DNA from: Mycobacterium attenuatum
Lineage (GTDB): Bacteria > Actinomycetota > Actinomycetes > Mycobacteriales > Mycobacteriaceae
Direction: 5' to 3'
Assembly: GCF_900566085.1 (NCBI RefSeq)
Contig: NZ_UPHT01000092.1
Coordinates: forward strand, 1 to 64,000
DNA length: 64,000 bases
Under the pieces are notes generated by a model, which had not been told where the DNA came from, searched no databases, and saw only the letters and a program-made list of their open reading frames with translations. Both the position numbers and the translations under genes were made by a program. Below, piece by piece: positions 1-8,410 of the stretch. Positions within the stretch are counted from its first letter, which is position 1. The number at the start of each line of letters is the position of its first letter.

Positions 1-385
1 CAAGGAAAGCCCGCCCCACCCCGCGACACGGGACACCCCTCCATGCCAGCACGCGAAAATACCTACCCAGCAACACAATTCAACGACTGAGCGCCCTCAG
101 CATCAATTCGATGCAAAATCGAGGCTAGCACCGGTAATGACGATCGTCCTTGCTGACACGCTGGGAGCATATCGCGGCACCTGACGCCAGAAGACGACAA
201 TGCTGTTCAAATACCACTGGCGAAATCCGTCAATCTCGGCCGGCCGATCGGGACGACCTGGCCTTTCACGCTGGACGGTAGGGGAGTCCCCGCCAGCAAA
301 CGGCGCTCGTGATGGCTGGGCCACGGAGCGTCAGCAGGTCGCGGGTAAGTTCGGGCGGTTAGTGCTATGGCTCCGACATAGAACC

Positions 386-450
386 GTGTCTATCAGACAT
401 GAAACGGAGAGATTTACTGGTAACCCGCCATATTCGTGTCCGTCGTATTG
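386..450 (+). repeat. Dispersed repeat copy R1
   Basis: This is a copy of a 60-65 bp element seen at least six times in the first 10 kb. Its centre TTTACTGGTAAC is followed by CCGCCATATTC and a second, diverged copy CCGTCGTATTG 15 bp on. The left part (TATCAGACATGAAAC) is a worn version of the palindrome TTCATC-N-GATGAA found in other copies. Compared with R2 and R3, one base is missing between GATGAA and the centre. Function is unknown. Confidence 0.7.
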
Positions 451-707
451 TTGCCCGAGCAGTCCCGCGGCTTTTGGCGCGTCGATCGAGAAACTCTGCA
501 CAATCCAGCCCAACCCGCGCGAGAACTTGGCGCATGTCGTACCGAAAGCCTGCACGCGCGTTCGTTTACTTGACGCCAGAGACAATCCTCGAGCGACCGG
601 ATCGGCCGACGGTCATCATCCCGATTACACCGCCAGTTACCGGCTGCGAAGCCGTGCCGAACTTGCGCCAGAAAGCAGCGGGCTAGACCTTAGCTCTTTG
701 CTCGCTG

Positions 708-729
708 CGACCGACCGACCGACCGACCG
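708..729 (+). repeat. (CGAC)5 tetranucleotide microsatellite
   Basis: Five perfect CGAC units followed by CG, about 55 bp beyond the stop codon of the DUF2804 gene. It lies outside coding sequence, so a change in copy number would not alter a protein. Confidence 0.8.
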
Positions 730-784
730 GCTCAGCTCAGCCCTCGTGATGAACAACCCAGCCCTGCTCCCGGGGTCCGCTGGT

Positions 785-1876
785 TCAGACGCGGATGAAC
801 TTCTGTTCGCCCATGCCGAACATCCCGTCGACGGAAAGGTCGACGTCATCGGTGTGGATCCGGCCTTCGTACCAGCCGAAGGGGCCGTAATACTCGGCAA
901 GCCATCGGCGCGGGCCGACGTGCAGCTCGGAACGGACGGTCGGCGTGAACCGCACCTCGACCTGCCCCGACCCGTCGGCATCGCGCACGATCCAGGAACC
1001 CCAGGGCCCGTCGGGCCGTTCCACATGGACGGCGGGCAAGCGGTGGACCCGGTCGCCGAGCCAGACGGCGTTCTCGTTGTAGCGCTGCGGGTCGCGCACC
1101 TGGTTGTCGGTCAGGTTGAAGCCCTCGATGCGGCCCTCATCGCTGCGGCGCACCGCGGTCACCCAGTCGTACTGCATAGGCGAGGGGTAGTCCCCGTGGT
1201 GGTCGTCGAGGATCATGAACGAACGGTCGGGGTCGAACACGGTGAGCTCAGCGCCGGCGCGGAGCGTGCCGGCGAACGGCATCATCGTCTTGTGCGAGTA
1301 GAGCGCACGATCGTCGGCGAAGGGGTGGCAGATCACTAGGTGTCCCGCCTCTCCGGGGCCACAGCGCCCGGCGCCGTGCAACTCCAGCGGCGGTAGCGCG
1401 CCGCGCCCAGGGTGGCTGGCGTCCACCGCGACCACGCCCGAGTCCATCTCGTTGGTCAGCTGCAGCGAGAAGCGTCCAACGTGACCGTGAGACCGGGTGT
1501 GGTTCAGGCCACGAGCGACGTGCACCATCGAGGTCGGCACCTTCTGCTCCCACCGACGGATCGTGGCCGCCTGCTTGTCAACGACCAGCACTTGCAGCAG
1601 CGAGATCGACTTCGTGTCGTAGACGGCGCCGAGCACGAACACCGCGTCGTCACCGAGCTGGAACGCCTCCCACTCCTTGAGCCGGGCGTTGCGCGCAGCG
1701 CGTTGCAGGCGACCACGAGCTCCGGTGGCGGCGACAACGTCGAGTGGGTTGATCCGCGCGATCGGGCCGTTGTAGGTGCCGAACCGGTAGCGACCATCGA
1801 GCACCAGCTGGGCAGGTGGCGGCTCGTGCGTGCGCACCAGGTCGGACGGGCCGGTGTGCGGGGTCTCGGTGTCCAC
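785..1876 (-). CDS. DUF2804 family protein
   Basis: This 363-residue protein matches the DUF2804 family, which resembles a lipocalin-like AttH fold; its biochemical role is not known. The GTG start is chosen because the homologous body begins soon after it (LVLDGRYRFGTYNGP). Diagnostic stretches include RRWEQKVPTSMVHVARGLNH in the middle and an aromatic, acidic C-terminus (WLAEYYGPFGWYEGRIHTDD). There is no signal peptide or membrane segment. The gene stands alone: upstream lies a dispersed-repeat copy and downstream about 780 bp without genes. The family assignment is from recalled signature; the function is open. Confidence 0.75.
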   Translation of the reverse strand: MDTETPHTGPSDLVRTHEPPPAQLVLDGRYRFGTYNGPIARINPLDVVAATGARGRLQRAARNARLKEWEAFQLGDDAVFVLGAVYDTKSISLLQVLVVDKQAATIRRWEQKVPTSMVHVARGLNHTRSHGHVGRFSLQLTNEMDSGVVAVDASHPGRGALPPLELHGAGRCGPGEAGHLVICHPFADDRALYSHKTMMPFAGTLRAGAELTVFDPDRSFMILDDHHGDYPSPMQYDWVTAVRRSDEGRIEGFNLTDNQVRDPQRYNENAVWLGDRVHRLPAVHVERPDGPWGSWIVRDADGSGQVEVRFTPTVRSELHVGPRRWLAEYYGPFGWYEGRIHTDDVDLSVDGMFGMGEQKFIRV

Positions 1877-1942
1877 CGCCGGAGCGTACCGGAGAGGCAG
1901 TACCTATGGCGCCATGGACACCTACGGCCGACTCGGGCACGG

Positions 1943-1990
1943 GTGATTCATCCGATGAACACGACGACGTTTACTGGATATCGGCGATAC
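1943..1990 (+). repeat. Dispersed repeat copy R5 (right half decayed)
   Basis: It carries a full palindrome TTCATC-C-GATGAA, then ACACGACGACG and TTTACTGG, as in the better copies, after which the match fades (ATATCGGCGATAC). It lies about 70 bp upstream of the DUF2804 start, in the region where that gene's promoter must be. Confidence 0.6.
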
Positions 1991-2104
1991 CAAGATTTGT
2001 CGAATTCCTCGGCGCTTGCATATTCACCCGTTCTTGCTGCGAAATGCTCGAAGCGGAAGGCCGCAGCAAGGTAGGTGCCGACCGATCGGGCGATCGCGCC
2101 GTCG

Positions 2105-2683
2105 TCAAATCGCTCGATGCCCGGGCGGGGTCGCGTCTTCGCCGAGGCGTACCCGGCGCACACGGGATCGCAGTTCGGGGTCGGGGTGACGTAGCAACGC
2201 GTCCGCGAGCCCAATTGGCCCACCGACACAGCTCCAGTCGTCGTCCCAGAGAGTCGAGACCAGCCAGGACCGGTCCGCAGGAAACATCAGTTCGGGCAGA
2301 AGGTAGGGCCGAGCCCGCCTGGCGCCCGAATGGTGCCAGCTTGCGGCTTCGTTGGGGCCGGCCAACACCAGCACGTACGACCAGCCCACGTAAACCGTAA
2401 CCCTAGGTGCGCCGGGAACAACGATGTCACTCCCGCCGCGATCGAGATATCCCAGCCACCAACGGCGGTCCGGCGACTGGCTTTTGAGAACCGCCATCAT
2501 CTGCCAATCAGGTTGGGCTTGATCCGCAGCATTTTTGGGCATCACGACAGTTGCGTAATCATCGAATACCGGCGGAATCCCCGCGGTGATCGTCAAGCCG
2601 ACCGACGTCCCTGTGTTGATCCACGCGACATCCGATGCTGTGCCGACCTGCCAGCTGCGACCGTCCCGAATGACTTCCTCCAC
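2105..2683 (-). CDS. Hypothetical protein
   Basis: This 192-residue reading frame starts at a GTG, with no clear ribosome-binding site. I do not recognise a family. The protein is soluble, rich in Trp and Asp, with a balanced composition and hydrophobic strands (SVGLTITAGIPPVF, VTVYVGWSYVLVLAGP) that suggest a beta-rich fold rather than a chance frame. No catalytic motif is visible. Upstream on the same strand another frame runs for about 90 codons (to 2964), so the 5' end may have been lost to a frameshift. It sits between two dispersed-repeat copies, in a region with several broken genes. Confidence 0.5.
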   Translation of the reverse strand: MEEVIRDGRSWQVGTASDVAWINTGTSVGLTITAGIPPVFDDYATVVMPKNAADQAQPDWQMMAVLKSQSPDRRWWLGYLDRGGSDIVVPGAPRVTVYVGWSYVLVLAGPNEAASWHHSGARRARPYLLPELMFPADRSWLVSTLWDDDWSCVGGPIGLADALLRHPDPELRSRVRRVRLGEDATPPGHRAI

Positions 2684-3184
2684 GGCTCAAGCATGAACCA
2701 ACTGCCGTCAAGGCCCCAGTCGACCGCGAGACGCTTGCCTATGACTGGCCCACCTTCGTTGGTGCTGGTGGCCACGGCACGCGATGGCACGAAGGGGAAT
2801 GCCTGCGCTCTGTTATCGGCGCGGACTGTGCATCGAAACACATTGTGGCACTGAATAATAACGACTAAGCCACCCGTTCGTGTAATCCGCCCTATTCGAT
2901 CCCGCGGTCCCTCTCCGACTAGAATCGCGAATCCGCCGGGGTCGGTGGGGGATTGCGTCCGCACGTCATGGCAGCAGCGCGGGTTCGGAGCATCGCGCAG
3001 AGCAGGGCCTGGTTTTGCAGGTCGCTCGCGTACTTACGCTTGGGCCAATCGACACGTCTCATCTTACCGTGACCTTACTTTTCTCTAAGTTTTCTTAATT
3101 TTGGTGTACGGTCACTCGTCGTGGCGAGGCCATCACGGTTTCGGACACCGGATCCACCGCAAACCCGAGGAAGGACGAGCCGGC
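2684..3184. other. Non-coding stretch upstream of the radical SAM gene
   Basis: About 500 bp without a supported gene. It holds a decayed dispersed-repeat copy (2876-2907) and, from about 3060 to 3110, an unusually AT-rich tract (TTTTCTCTAAGTTTTCTTAA) that probably contains the promoter of the biotin-synthase-like gene starting at 3185. Confidence 0.5.
2876..2907 (+). repeat. Probable decayed dispersed repeat copy R7
   Basis: The segment CCGCCCTATTCGATCCCGC matches the right half of the repeat (CCGCCATATTCGATTCCGC) at all but two positions. The preceding GTAAT resembles the GGTAAC of the centre. The left palindrome is not recognisable, so this could be a remnant or a chance match. Confidence 0.4.
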
Positions 3185-4276
3185 GTGACTAGTCAGACAT
3201 GTGACGAGGTGTTGCTCGCGATCGAGGCGCAAGCGGTGTGCAGGGACCGTGTGGACCGTGACAATTTGTTGGCGGTGTTGGCCAGCGGTGATGATGACTT
3301 GCTGGATGTGATCGCCGCGGCGGGACGGGTGCGCCGCAAGTTTTTTGGACGCCGGGTGAAGCTCAACGATCTGGTGAACATGAAATCGGGGATGTGCCCA
3401 GAGAATTGCGGATATTGTTCACAGCGCCTCGCGTCGAGCGCCGAGATCCTGAAGTACTCCTGGATCGACACCGATGAGGCCGCCCAACACGCGCAATGCG
3501 CGATCAATGCCGGAGCCAAACGCATCTGCCTGGTCGCCGCGGGCCGGGGGCCCGCTGATCGTGATCTTGAGCGTGTCGCCGAGACTGTTGCTGCGATCAA
3601 GGATTCTGCCCCAGCCGCGCAGGTGTGCGTTTGTCTTGGGCTGCTTAAACGCGGACAAGCCGAGCGGCTGGGGCAGGCCGGCGCTGATGCCTATGACCAC
3701 AACCTGAACACCAGCGCCGAGGACTACGCGCAGATCTGCTCCACTCACACCTTCGACGACCGAACCGCCACCGTGACCGCAGCCAAAACTGCTGGGCTAT
3801 CGCCATACTCGGGCGCGGTCGTCGGGATGGGGGAATTTGATGCTGACATTGTCGATGTCGCGTTAGCTTTACGCGAACTCCAACCGGACTCTGTGCCGGT
3901 GAACTTCCTCATCCCTTTCCAAGGCACGCCGCTGGGCGAGCATTGGGAGCTGACCCCGCAACGCTGCCTACGCATTCTGGCGATGTTCCGGTTCGCGTTC
4001 CCCAATGTCGAAGTCCGGATCGCCGGCGGCCGCGAAATACATTTGCGCACACTGCAACCACTGGCCTTGCACCCGGCCAATTCGATGGTCCTTGGTGACT
4101 ATCTCACCAGCCAAGGACAGTCCGGTGACGCCGATCGGGCGATCGTCGCCGACGCCGGCTTCGTGATCGAAGGCCTCGACGAACCCAACCCTGCCGATCG
4201 AGCGCCACGACCTAGTCCTGGCGCGCCGATGCGGCGCTGGCACCACCATCCCCGCCAATACCTAAACCGCCGATGA
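3185..4276 (+). CDS. bioB: Biotin synthase-like radical SAM enzyme (BioB paralog)
   Basis: Radical SAM enzyme of the biotin synthase family, which inserts sulfur into dethiobiotin using a 4Fe-4S/SAM radical. The cluster motif [10 protein letters not shown] (Cys 71, 75 and 78) is present, followed by the family's [18 protein letters not shown] and GGREIHL segments. The GTG start is preceded by AGGAAGGACGAG at 3168-3179. The 363 residues are near the usual length. Its stop overlaps an ATG of the next frame (ATGA), and an FAD monooxygenase follows closely. No bioA, bioF or bioD is nearby, so this may be a second BioB or may act on another substrate. The last 30 residues are Pro/Arg-rich and unlike the family. 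Confidence 0.82.
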   Translation: MTSQTCDEVLLAIEAQAVCRDRVDRDNLLAVLASGDDDLLDVIAAAGRVRRKFFGRRVKLNDLVNMKSGMCPENCGYCSQRLASSAEILKYSWIDTDEAAQHAQCAINAGAKRICLVAAGRGPADRDLERVAETVAAIKDSAPAAQVCVCLGLLKRGQAERLGQAGADAYDHNLNTSAEDYAQICSTHTFDDRTATVTAAKTAGLSPYSGAVVGMGEFDADIVDVALALRELQPDSVPVNFLIPFQGTPLGEHWELTPQRCLRILAMFRFAFPNVEVRIAGGREIHLRTLQPLALHPANSMVLGDYLTSQGQSGDADRAIVADAGFVIEGLDEPNPADRAPRPSPGAPMRRWHHHPRQYLNRR

Positions 4277-4302
4277 CGTCGCACAACGAGGTGGACCCAA
4301 CC

Positions 4303-5964
4303 ATGGCGCACATACCGGTCATCATTGTCGGGGGCGGCCCCGTGGGGCTGGCGGCCGCCCTTGAACTCGCCAGATTCGGCGTTCCCAGCGTGGTTGTCGA
4401 GCAACATGATTCGACGTCTTGTCATCCCAAGACCCGCAACCTGAACACGCGGACCATGGAGATCGCCCGAGGATGGGGGAGCGCGGTGTATCACCGGCTG
4501 CACGGCATTGATACCCCGCCGGGCTGGAAGAGTCCGATCAGGTTTATGTACACCGCTGCCGGGCAGGAGGGCGCTCAGATCGAGACCCGAGGGTTCGAAG
4601 GTCCCGGCCCGACGATTAGTCCGGCACTGCCGATCATGTCGTCGCAGGATCTCATCGAGGCCATCCTTCGGGACGCCGCGCAGGCGACCGGACTTGTCGA
4701 TCTGCGCTTCGGGCACCAGGTCACCGACGTGCTGACCGGCGGGACCGAACACGACACCCAAGCGGCAGTGGCGGTGCGTATCAGTGCGACGGGGGAAACC
4801 TACATGCTGGCCGGGGAAGCGTTGGTGGCCGCCGATGGTGTGCACAGCACGGTGCGCACCCAACTGGGCATCGCGCTGAACGGCGAACGGGCCCTGCATC
4901 ATTTCGCCAACTGCTACTTCCGTGCCGATATTGAACGCCACCTCGGAGAACGCCGTGCCGTGTTGTTCTTCGTCGCGAACTCCGAGGCCGTTGGAGCGTT
5001 GCAACCACTCGACGCGCGCGGGCGCTGGTTGTGCCAGATCGGGGTGCAGCCCGCGGAGTGGGTCCGCGAGCTCTGGGACGATGAGAGGGTACGGCGCTGG
5101 GTCCGCGGCGCGGTTGGCGTGTCTGACCTCGATGTCGAAGTCAACGGCGTGGGGCTGTGGCAGATGAACGCCACGGTCGCCGAGCGCCTGGTCTCGGGGC
5201 GCGTGGTGTTGTGCGGCGATGCCGCCCACCAGTTCCCGCCCACCGGGGGACTGGGAGTCAATACCGGATTACAGGGCATGCACAACGCCATGTGGAAGCT
5301 AGCCTTGTGCGTGCGCGGTCTGGCTGGGTGGTCATTGCTCCAGACCTATGACGACGAACGTCGAGGGCCCACCATCACCACGCTCGCCCAGTCTTTGCAG
5401 AACTACCGCAATGTCGGGCGCATCGCCGCGGCGGCCTACGATCCGGCGGGCAGCGACCTCAGCCCCGAGGAACTGCTGCGGGAGACCCGGCGCTACGGCA
5501 ATCACCTCGGCGTCGAATTCGGCACCGTGTATCGCTCGGCCGCCGTGATCGACGACGGCACAACGCCTCCAGCTGTCGAGGACGGCTACAGCGACTACGT
5601 GCCCTGCGCGACGCCGGGCTGCCGGGCCCCGCATACATGGCTGGGCAACGAGGATGAGCCGCTGTCGACACTCGACCTGTTCGGCTCCGGCTTCACCGTG
5701 CTCGCCGGCCCAGGTGGGGACGTCTGGCGCAGGGGAGCCGCCGATGCAGCGCGCCAGCTTCGCGTGCCAATCGCCAGCTATGTGATCGGAGATCCCGGCC
5801 TCGCCGACGCCAACAACAGGTTCTTCGATGATTACGAGATCGGCCGCGATGGTGCGGTCCTTGTGCGTCCCGACGGATACGTCGCCTGGCGCAACCCCAC
5901 GGGACACTGCGATGGCGCACCACTGATCCAGGCCGTCGCCCAGATCCTGGATCGCCGCCCGTAA
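4303..5964 (+). CDS. FAD-dependent aromatic monooxygenase (PheA/TfdB type)
   Basis: A 553-residue flavoprotein hydroxylase of the FAD_binding_3 family. The N-terminal dinucleotide fold IIVGGGPVGLAAALE binds FAD, and the second FAD motif GDAAHQFPPTGGLGVNTG lies near residue 300. The C-terminal 120 residues match the thioredoxin-like tail of phenol/aklavinone-type hydroxylases. Such enzymes use NAD(P)H and O2 to hydroxylate an aromatic ring; the substrate here is unknown. I prefer the ATG at 4303, preceded by GAGGTGG, over the ATG at 4273 that overlaps the previous stop codon, although the overlap suggests translational coupling. It forms a two-gene unit with the BioB-like gene. Confidence 0.8.
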   Translation: MAHIPVIIVGGGPVGLAAALELARFGVPSVVVEQHDSTSCHPKTRNLNTRTMEIARGWGSAVYHRLHGIDTPPGWKSPIRFMYTAAGQEGAQIETRGFEGPGPTISPALPIMSSQDLIEAILRDAAQATGLVDLRFGHQVTDVLTGGTEHDTQAAVAVRISATGETYMLAGEALVAADGVHSTVRTQLGIALNGERALHHFANCYFRADIERHLGERRAVLFFVANSEAVGALQPLDARGRWLCQIGVQPAEWVRELWDDERVRRWVRGAVGVSDLDVEVNGVGLWQMNATVAERLVSGRVVLCGDAAHQFPPTGGLGVNTGLQGMHNAMWKLALCVRGLAGWSLLQTYDDERRGPTITTLAQSLQNYRNVGRIAAAAYDPAGSDLSPEELLRETRRYGNHLGVEFGTVYRSAAVIDDGTTPPAVEDGYSDYVPCATPGCRAPHTWLGNEDEPLSTLDLFGSGFTVLAGPGGDVWRRGAADAARQLRVPIASYVIGDPGLADANNRFFDDYEIGRDGAVLVRPDGYVAWRNPTGHCDGAPLIQAVAQILDRRP

Positions 5965-6002
5965 CGGGACTTTCCGGACCAGCCGACAAGAACGGAGGGT
6001 TT

Positions 6003-6185
6003 GTGGCCGAGCATGCGGTAGTCGTTGCCGGGGCCGGTCCGACCGGCCTGACGCTGGCCGTCGCGTTAGCGCTGACCGGGTCAGACAATTTGCGCACGTT
6101 GTGCCTTGATCGCTGGATTGATCGCTGGATAGGTAGCCATTGGGACGGCGGCGCGTGCCGCGTGGATGTTCATGATCTGGGTTGA
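6003..6185 (+). pseudogene. Truncated FAD monooxygenase (N-terminal fragment)
   Basis: A GTG behind AACGGAGGGTTT opens a frame encoding AVVVAGAGPTGLTLAVALAL, the FAD-binding start of an aromatic hydroxylase. After about 28 residues the sequence stops resembling the family and ends after 60 residues. A dispersed repeat copy (R2) starts 10 bp downstream of the stop. It was probably a second monooxygenase in the same operon, of which only the 5' end remains. Confidence 0.65.
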
Positions 6186-6194
6186 GCAGCCAAG

Positions 6195-6255
6195 CACATC
6201 TGATGAACACGGCGACGTCTACTGGTAACCCGCCATATTCGATTCCGCCGTATTC
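6195..6255 (+). repeat. Dispersed repeat copy R2
   Basis: Well-preserved copy: CACATC-T-GATGAA, ACACGGCGACGTC, TACTGGTAAC, then CCGCCATATTC and CCGCCGTATTC spaced 15 bp apart. It lies between a truncated monooxygenase and a truncated enoyl-CoA hydratase, as if marking the junction of two gene fragments. Confidence 0.8.
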
Positions 6256-6277
6256 CTGTCGTTGGTGGCGCCTGTAG

Positions 6278-6772
6278 ATGGACGCCGTTTTGATCACCGC
6301 CGTCAACGGCGTCACCGCCGGCGCGGGTTTCTCGATCGCAGCCAGCGGCGACATCGTCGTGGCCGCCGAATCGGCGACGTTCACCATGGCCGCCTACACC
6401 CGTGTCGGCTTGACACCCGACGGCAGCGCGTCCTACTACCTGCCGCGACTGAACGGCATGCGGCAGACGCAAGAGTTGATGCTGACCAACCGCACCCTGA
6501 CCGCGCAGCACGCCGCCGAATGGGCGATTGTCACCGAAGTCGTCCCTGATGAGCAGATCGGCACACGGTCAGATGAGCTCGCCGAACTTTTCGCAGCTAG
6601 CGCCACGAAATCCAATGCGGGTGTCAAGAAACTGCTCTTGTCGACGTTCAGCAATGGTTTGGAAGAGCAGATGGAACTCGAAGGTCAGATGATCGCCGCG
6701 CTGGCCGCCTCTAAAGACGGCCGTGAAGGGGTAGACGCCTTCCCGGACAAGCGAGACCCGAATTACCACTGA
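6278..6772 (+). pseudogene. Enoyl-CoA hydratase/isomerase fragment lacking its N-terminus
   Basis: This 164-residue frame matches the C-terminal two thirds of the crotonase family, with VNGVTAGAGFSIAASGDIVVA (oxyanion-hole glycine region), FTMAAYTRVGLTPDGSASYYLPR and a tail like GVDAFPDKRDPNYH. Crotonases are usually about 260 residues; here roughly 95 residues, including the first CoA-binding strands, are missing and no ribosome-binding site is seen. The open part has no stop codons, so the truncation may be fairly recent. It lies between dispersed repeats R2 (about 20 bp upstream) and R3 (about 160 bp downstream). Confidence 0.7.
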
Positions 6773-6789
6773 AGAACTTTGTTGCAACC

Positions 6790-6995
6790 CGTGAAACGAA
6801 GCGTCGTCGACGCGTGTCGCGGCGGCTGCATCGGCACCGGAGCGTACGAGCCTGGCACAACCTGCTGTAAGCCATTGGTAGCGAGGCACTTTGGCCGAAT
6901 CAGCGCGATGGGGCAGGCTTCGGATGCCACATGATTCATCAGATGAACATGGCGTACTTTACTGGTAACCCGCCATATTCGATTCCGTCGTATTT
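6790..6995 (+). repeat. Composite repeat unit A1-R3
   Basis: The segment from CGTGAAACGAAG at 6790 through R3 resembles 9373-9556: both start CGTGAAACGAAG, continue with CGTC..CGCGTGTCGC, then TAA(A/G)CC(A/G)TTG and AGGC..TTG(A/G)CC(A/G)A, and reach the palindrome about 145 bp on. Identity is only partial, so both are old copies. The unit may be the end of a longer decayed mobile element. Confidence 0.5.
6931..6995 (+). repeat. Dispersed repeat copy R3
   Basis: Best-preserved copy. It has a complete palindrome TTCATC-A-GATGAA (13 bp), then ACATGGCGTAC, the small inverted repeat TTAC-TG-GTAA, and the direct repeats CCGCCATATTC and CCGTCGTATTT. It can be read as a short peptide on either strand, but frames are not kept between copies. 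Confidence 0.8.
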
Positions 6996-7049
6996 CACCT
7001 GAATCGAGCATGCGAGCGCTGGGCCAGGGCTGGAGCCCTTGGTCTTTAT

Positions 7050-7067
7050 AGTGGCACGGGTGCCACT
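7050..7067 (+). promoter_or_regulatory. 18-bp inverted repeat, operator-like
   Basis: AGTGGCAC-GG-GTGCCACT is a perfect 8-bp inverted repeat around GG, directly preceded by TTTATA, which could be a -10 box. It lies about 160 bp upstream of the antitoxin gene with no recognised gene between. It may be an operator left from a lost gene. Confidence 0.4.
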
Positions 7068-7213
7068 GAGAGCAATGGCCGAGACGATCCAGACCCCGCA
7101 TGTTGTGTTTGCTACCGGCCACACCGGTTGTCGGTGGGTAGGCGCTGCTGGAGTTGCGGCTGGTGGGTCAAAAAACGCTCATGTGGATCCAGCGACCGTC
7201 TTACAAAACGTCG

Positions 7214-7219
7214 TACACT
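7214..7219 (+). promoter_or_regulatory. -10 box of the MazEF-like module (leaderless start)
   Basis: TACACT ends 6 bp before the antitoxin ATG at 7226, so transcription should start at or next to the A of the ATG. There is no ribosome-binding site in the few bases between. Leaderless antitoxin messages are common in mycobacteria; this one is inferred from spacing only. Confidence 0.5.
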
Positions 7220-7225
7220 GTTGCA

Positions 7226-7459
7226 ATGGCTGACACAATCACCTTCAGGCCCGACGAAGACACATCGAAGGCGCTGGAGGTCTTGACCAAAGATGGAACC
7301 CCCGTGTCCGTAGCCGTTCGATCTGCTCTTATCGATGCCGCACGACGGAAGGCCGGCGCGGCGATTCGCGCCGAGGCGAAAAGGCTTGCTGAAGACGAGT
7401 CCGACCGCGCTGAGGCCATGCAGGTGCTGCGCGACATGGAGACGTTGCGTGCGTGGTGA
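7226..7459 (+). CDS. Antitoxin of a MazEF-like module
   Basis: A 77-residue protein starting MADTITFRPDED, which looks like a ribbon-helix-helix DNA-binding strand, followed by a charged helical tail (RAEAKRLAEDESDRAEAMQVLRDMETLRAW) of the sort that wraps the toxin. The size and the toxin gene overlapping its 3' end by 11 bp fit a MazE-type antitoxin. It should repress its own promoter with the toxin as co-repressor. The start is chosen from the -10 box spacing and the RHH strand at the N-terminus. The family was assigned by pattern and neighbour, not by a search. Confidence 0.7.
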   Translation: MADTITFRPDEDTSKALEVLTKDGTPVSVAVRSALIDAARRKAGAAIRAEAKRLAEDESDRAEAMQVLRDMETLRAW

Positions 7460-7760
7460 GGTCTTTCAGTTGCGTGCCCCGCGGGGGAGTCACGGCCATG
7501 AGCAGTCCGGTTCCCGCTACGCCGTAGTAGTCCAGTCAGATCAACTGCCCCTGTCGACGTGGCTGGTTGCACCAACATCCACGTCGGCTCGTGCCGCCAG
7601 CTTTCGTCCCGAAGTTAAAATCAGCGGCGTAAACAACCGCGTGCTTGCCGAACAGGCCGCCGCAGTCGACCCGGGCCGACTCGGCAAGAGCGTCGGGTTC
7701 CTAAGCTTCGATGAGATGCGCCGCGTTGATGCGGCACTGCGCATCGTCCTCGATCTATGA
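7449..7760 (+). CDS. MazF-like endoribonuclease toxin
   Basis: The 103-residue product starts at a GTG inside the antitoxin gene (VRGEVFQLRAP). It has the PemK/MazF order: RGEV strand, a loop (RGSHGHEQSGSRYAVVVQSD) in place of the usual RPAVVVS, then WLVAPTSTSARAASFRPEV, VLAEQAAAVDPGRLGKSVGFLSFDEMRRVDAALRIVLDL. MazF toxins cut mRNA or tRNA at short motifs and arrest growth. The Arg and Thr/Ser of the family active site appear to be in place (R2, T-S-T-S). The 11-bp overlap with the antitoxin implies coupled translation. The target sequence cannot be predicted. Confidence 0.75.
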   Translation: MRGEVFQLRAPRGSHGHEQSGSRYAVVVQSDQLPLSTWLVAPTSTSARAASFRPEVKISGVNNRVLAEQAAAVDPGRLGKSVGFLSFDEMRRVDAALRIVLDL

Positions 7761-7783
7761 GCGTCGGACAGCCTCGATAGCCA

Positions 7784-8243
7784 ATGGGTGTGCGGTCTGC
7801 AGTGCAGAATCAAACCGTGGCTCAGCTGGGCGACGACGATTTCGACGAGGGCGTTGAAACCTTTTGGCGACTATTCGCCGCCAATCTCGGTGAGACGCAA
7901 ACAGAAAACTATCACGTTGTGGTTCCCGAGAGTGGAGTTCACCGGGGGATCTGCTGCCGGCTACGATCTCGACATCACGGGCTGGCGCGGCAGCATCGCC
8001 ATGTATGTAGAAGCCGATGGCGTCGCCGAGGAGACCAGCCTCGAGATCGGGTTTCTGGAGCTGTTCACTCTTCCGTTGCACGCCTGCACCGCGGAGTCGC
8101 TGGATCGCGTATCAGCAGACACAGCAGCGTATCTGGCGCTGCTGTCTCAGGGCGACGTATCTGATCAGATGAAACGACGTACTTTACTGGTAACCCTCAG
8201 TATTCGATTCCGCCGTATTGCTCAATCGCATCGCAATAGTTGA
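7784..8243 (+). pseudogene. Hypothetical gene with a frameshift, end fused to a repeat
   Basis: The first frame reads VRSAVQNQTVAQLGDDDFDEGVE and on to about 7928. A good continuation (VEFTGGSAAGYDLDITGWRGSIAMYVEADG and so on) lies in the next frame, so one base has been gained or two lost near 7930. The second frame runs through repeat R4 at 8158-8220, so the original C-terminus is also lost. I do not recognise the family. No motif indicates function. Confidence 0.45.
8158..8220 (+). repeat. Dispersed repeat copy R4
   Basis: TATCTGATCAGATGAAAC, then GACGTACTTTACTGGTAAC, a damaged first direct repeat (CCTCAGTATTC) and an intact second one (CCGCCGTATTG). As in R1, the spacing between GATGAA and the centre is one base shorter than in R2 and R3. 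It lies at the 3' end of a broken gene. Confidence 0.75.
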
Positions 8244-8410
8244 GCGACCGTAAGCGCAGGACCCTCCAGCGGTGCCGCCGGAGGATTCGCGGTGCCGCGG
8301 GCCTCGGCGTGCGGACGCTAGCACGGCGCGACATGTTTGCTGGCTACCTGAGCGAACACCTGCAGCTGATCGTCGAGGACGCAACCAGCAGGGCCGGTAA
8401 TGAACCCGAC

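Larger units (their letters stand above)
1..784. other. Non-coding stretch with one dispersed repeat and a CGAC microsatellite
   Basis: I find no convincing gene here. Open frames exist on both strands but have no ribosome-binding site, no recognisable domain and no consistent codon use. The stretch holds dispersed-repeat copy R1 (386-450) and a (CGAC)5 tract (708-729), and it ends at the stop codon of the minus-strand DUF2804 gene. Confidence 0.6.
6773..7225. other. Non-coding stretch between the hydratase fragment and the MazEF-like module
   Basis: About 450 bp without a supported gene. It holds a composite repeat unit (6790-6995, ending in R3), an 18-bp inverted repeat at 7050-7067 and the promoter of the antitoxin gene. 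Confidence 0.6.

Noticed and set aside
1948..2229. Minus-strand frame ending in repeat R5
   Set aside because: It overlaps the better 192-residue frame in another register, and its end only reads the repeat.
4099..5229. A 376-codon open frame on the minus strand
   Set aside because: It is antisense to the FAD monooxygenase gene, lacks a start signal and is rich in Arg, Pro and Gly. G+C-rich third positions make such shadow frames common.
6195..6995. Short peptides encoded by repeat copies R2 and R3 on either strand (for example EYGGIEYGGLPV on the minus strand)
   Set aside because: Copies R1 and R4 lose or shift the frame, and there is no ribosome-binding site in common, so a conserved peptide is not supported.
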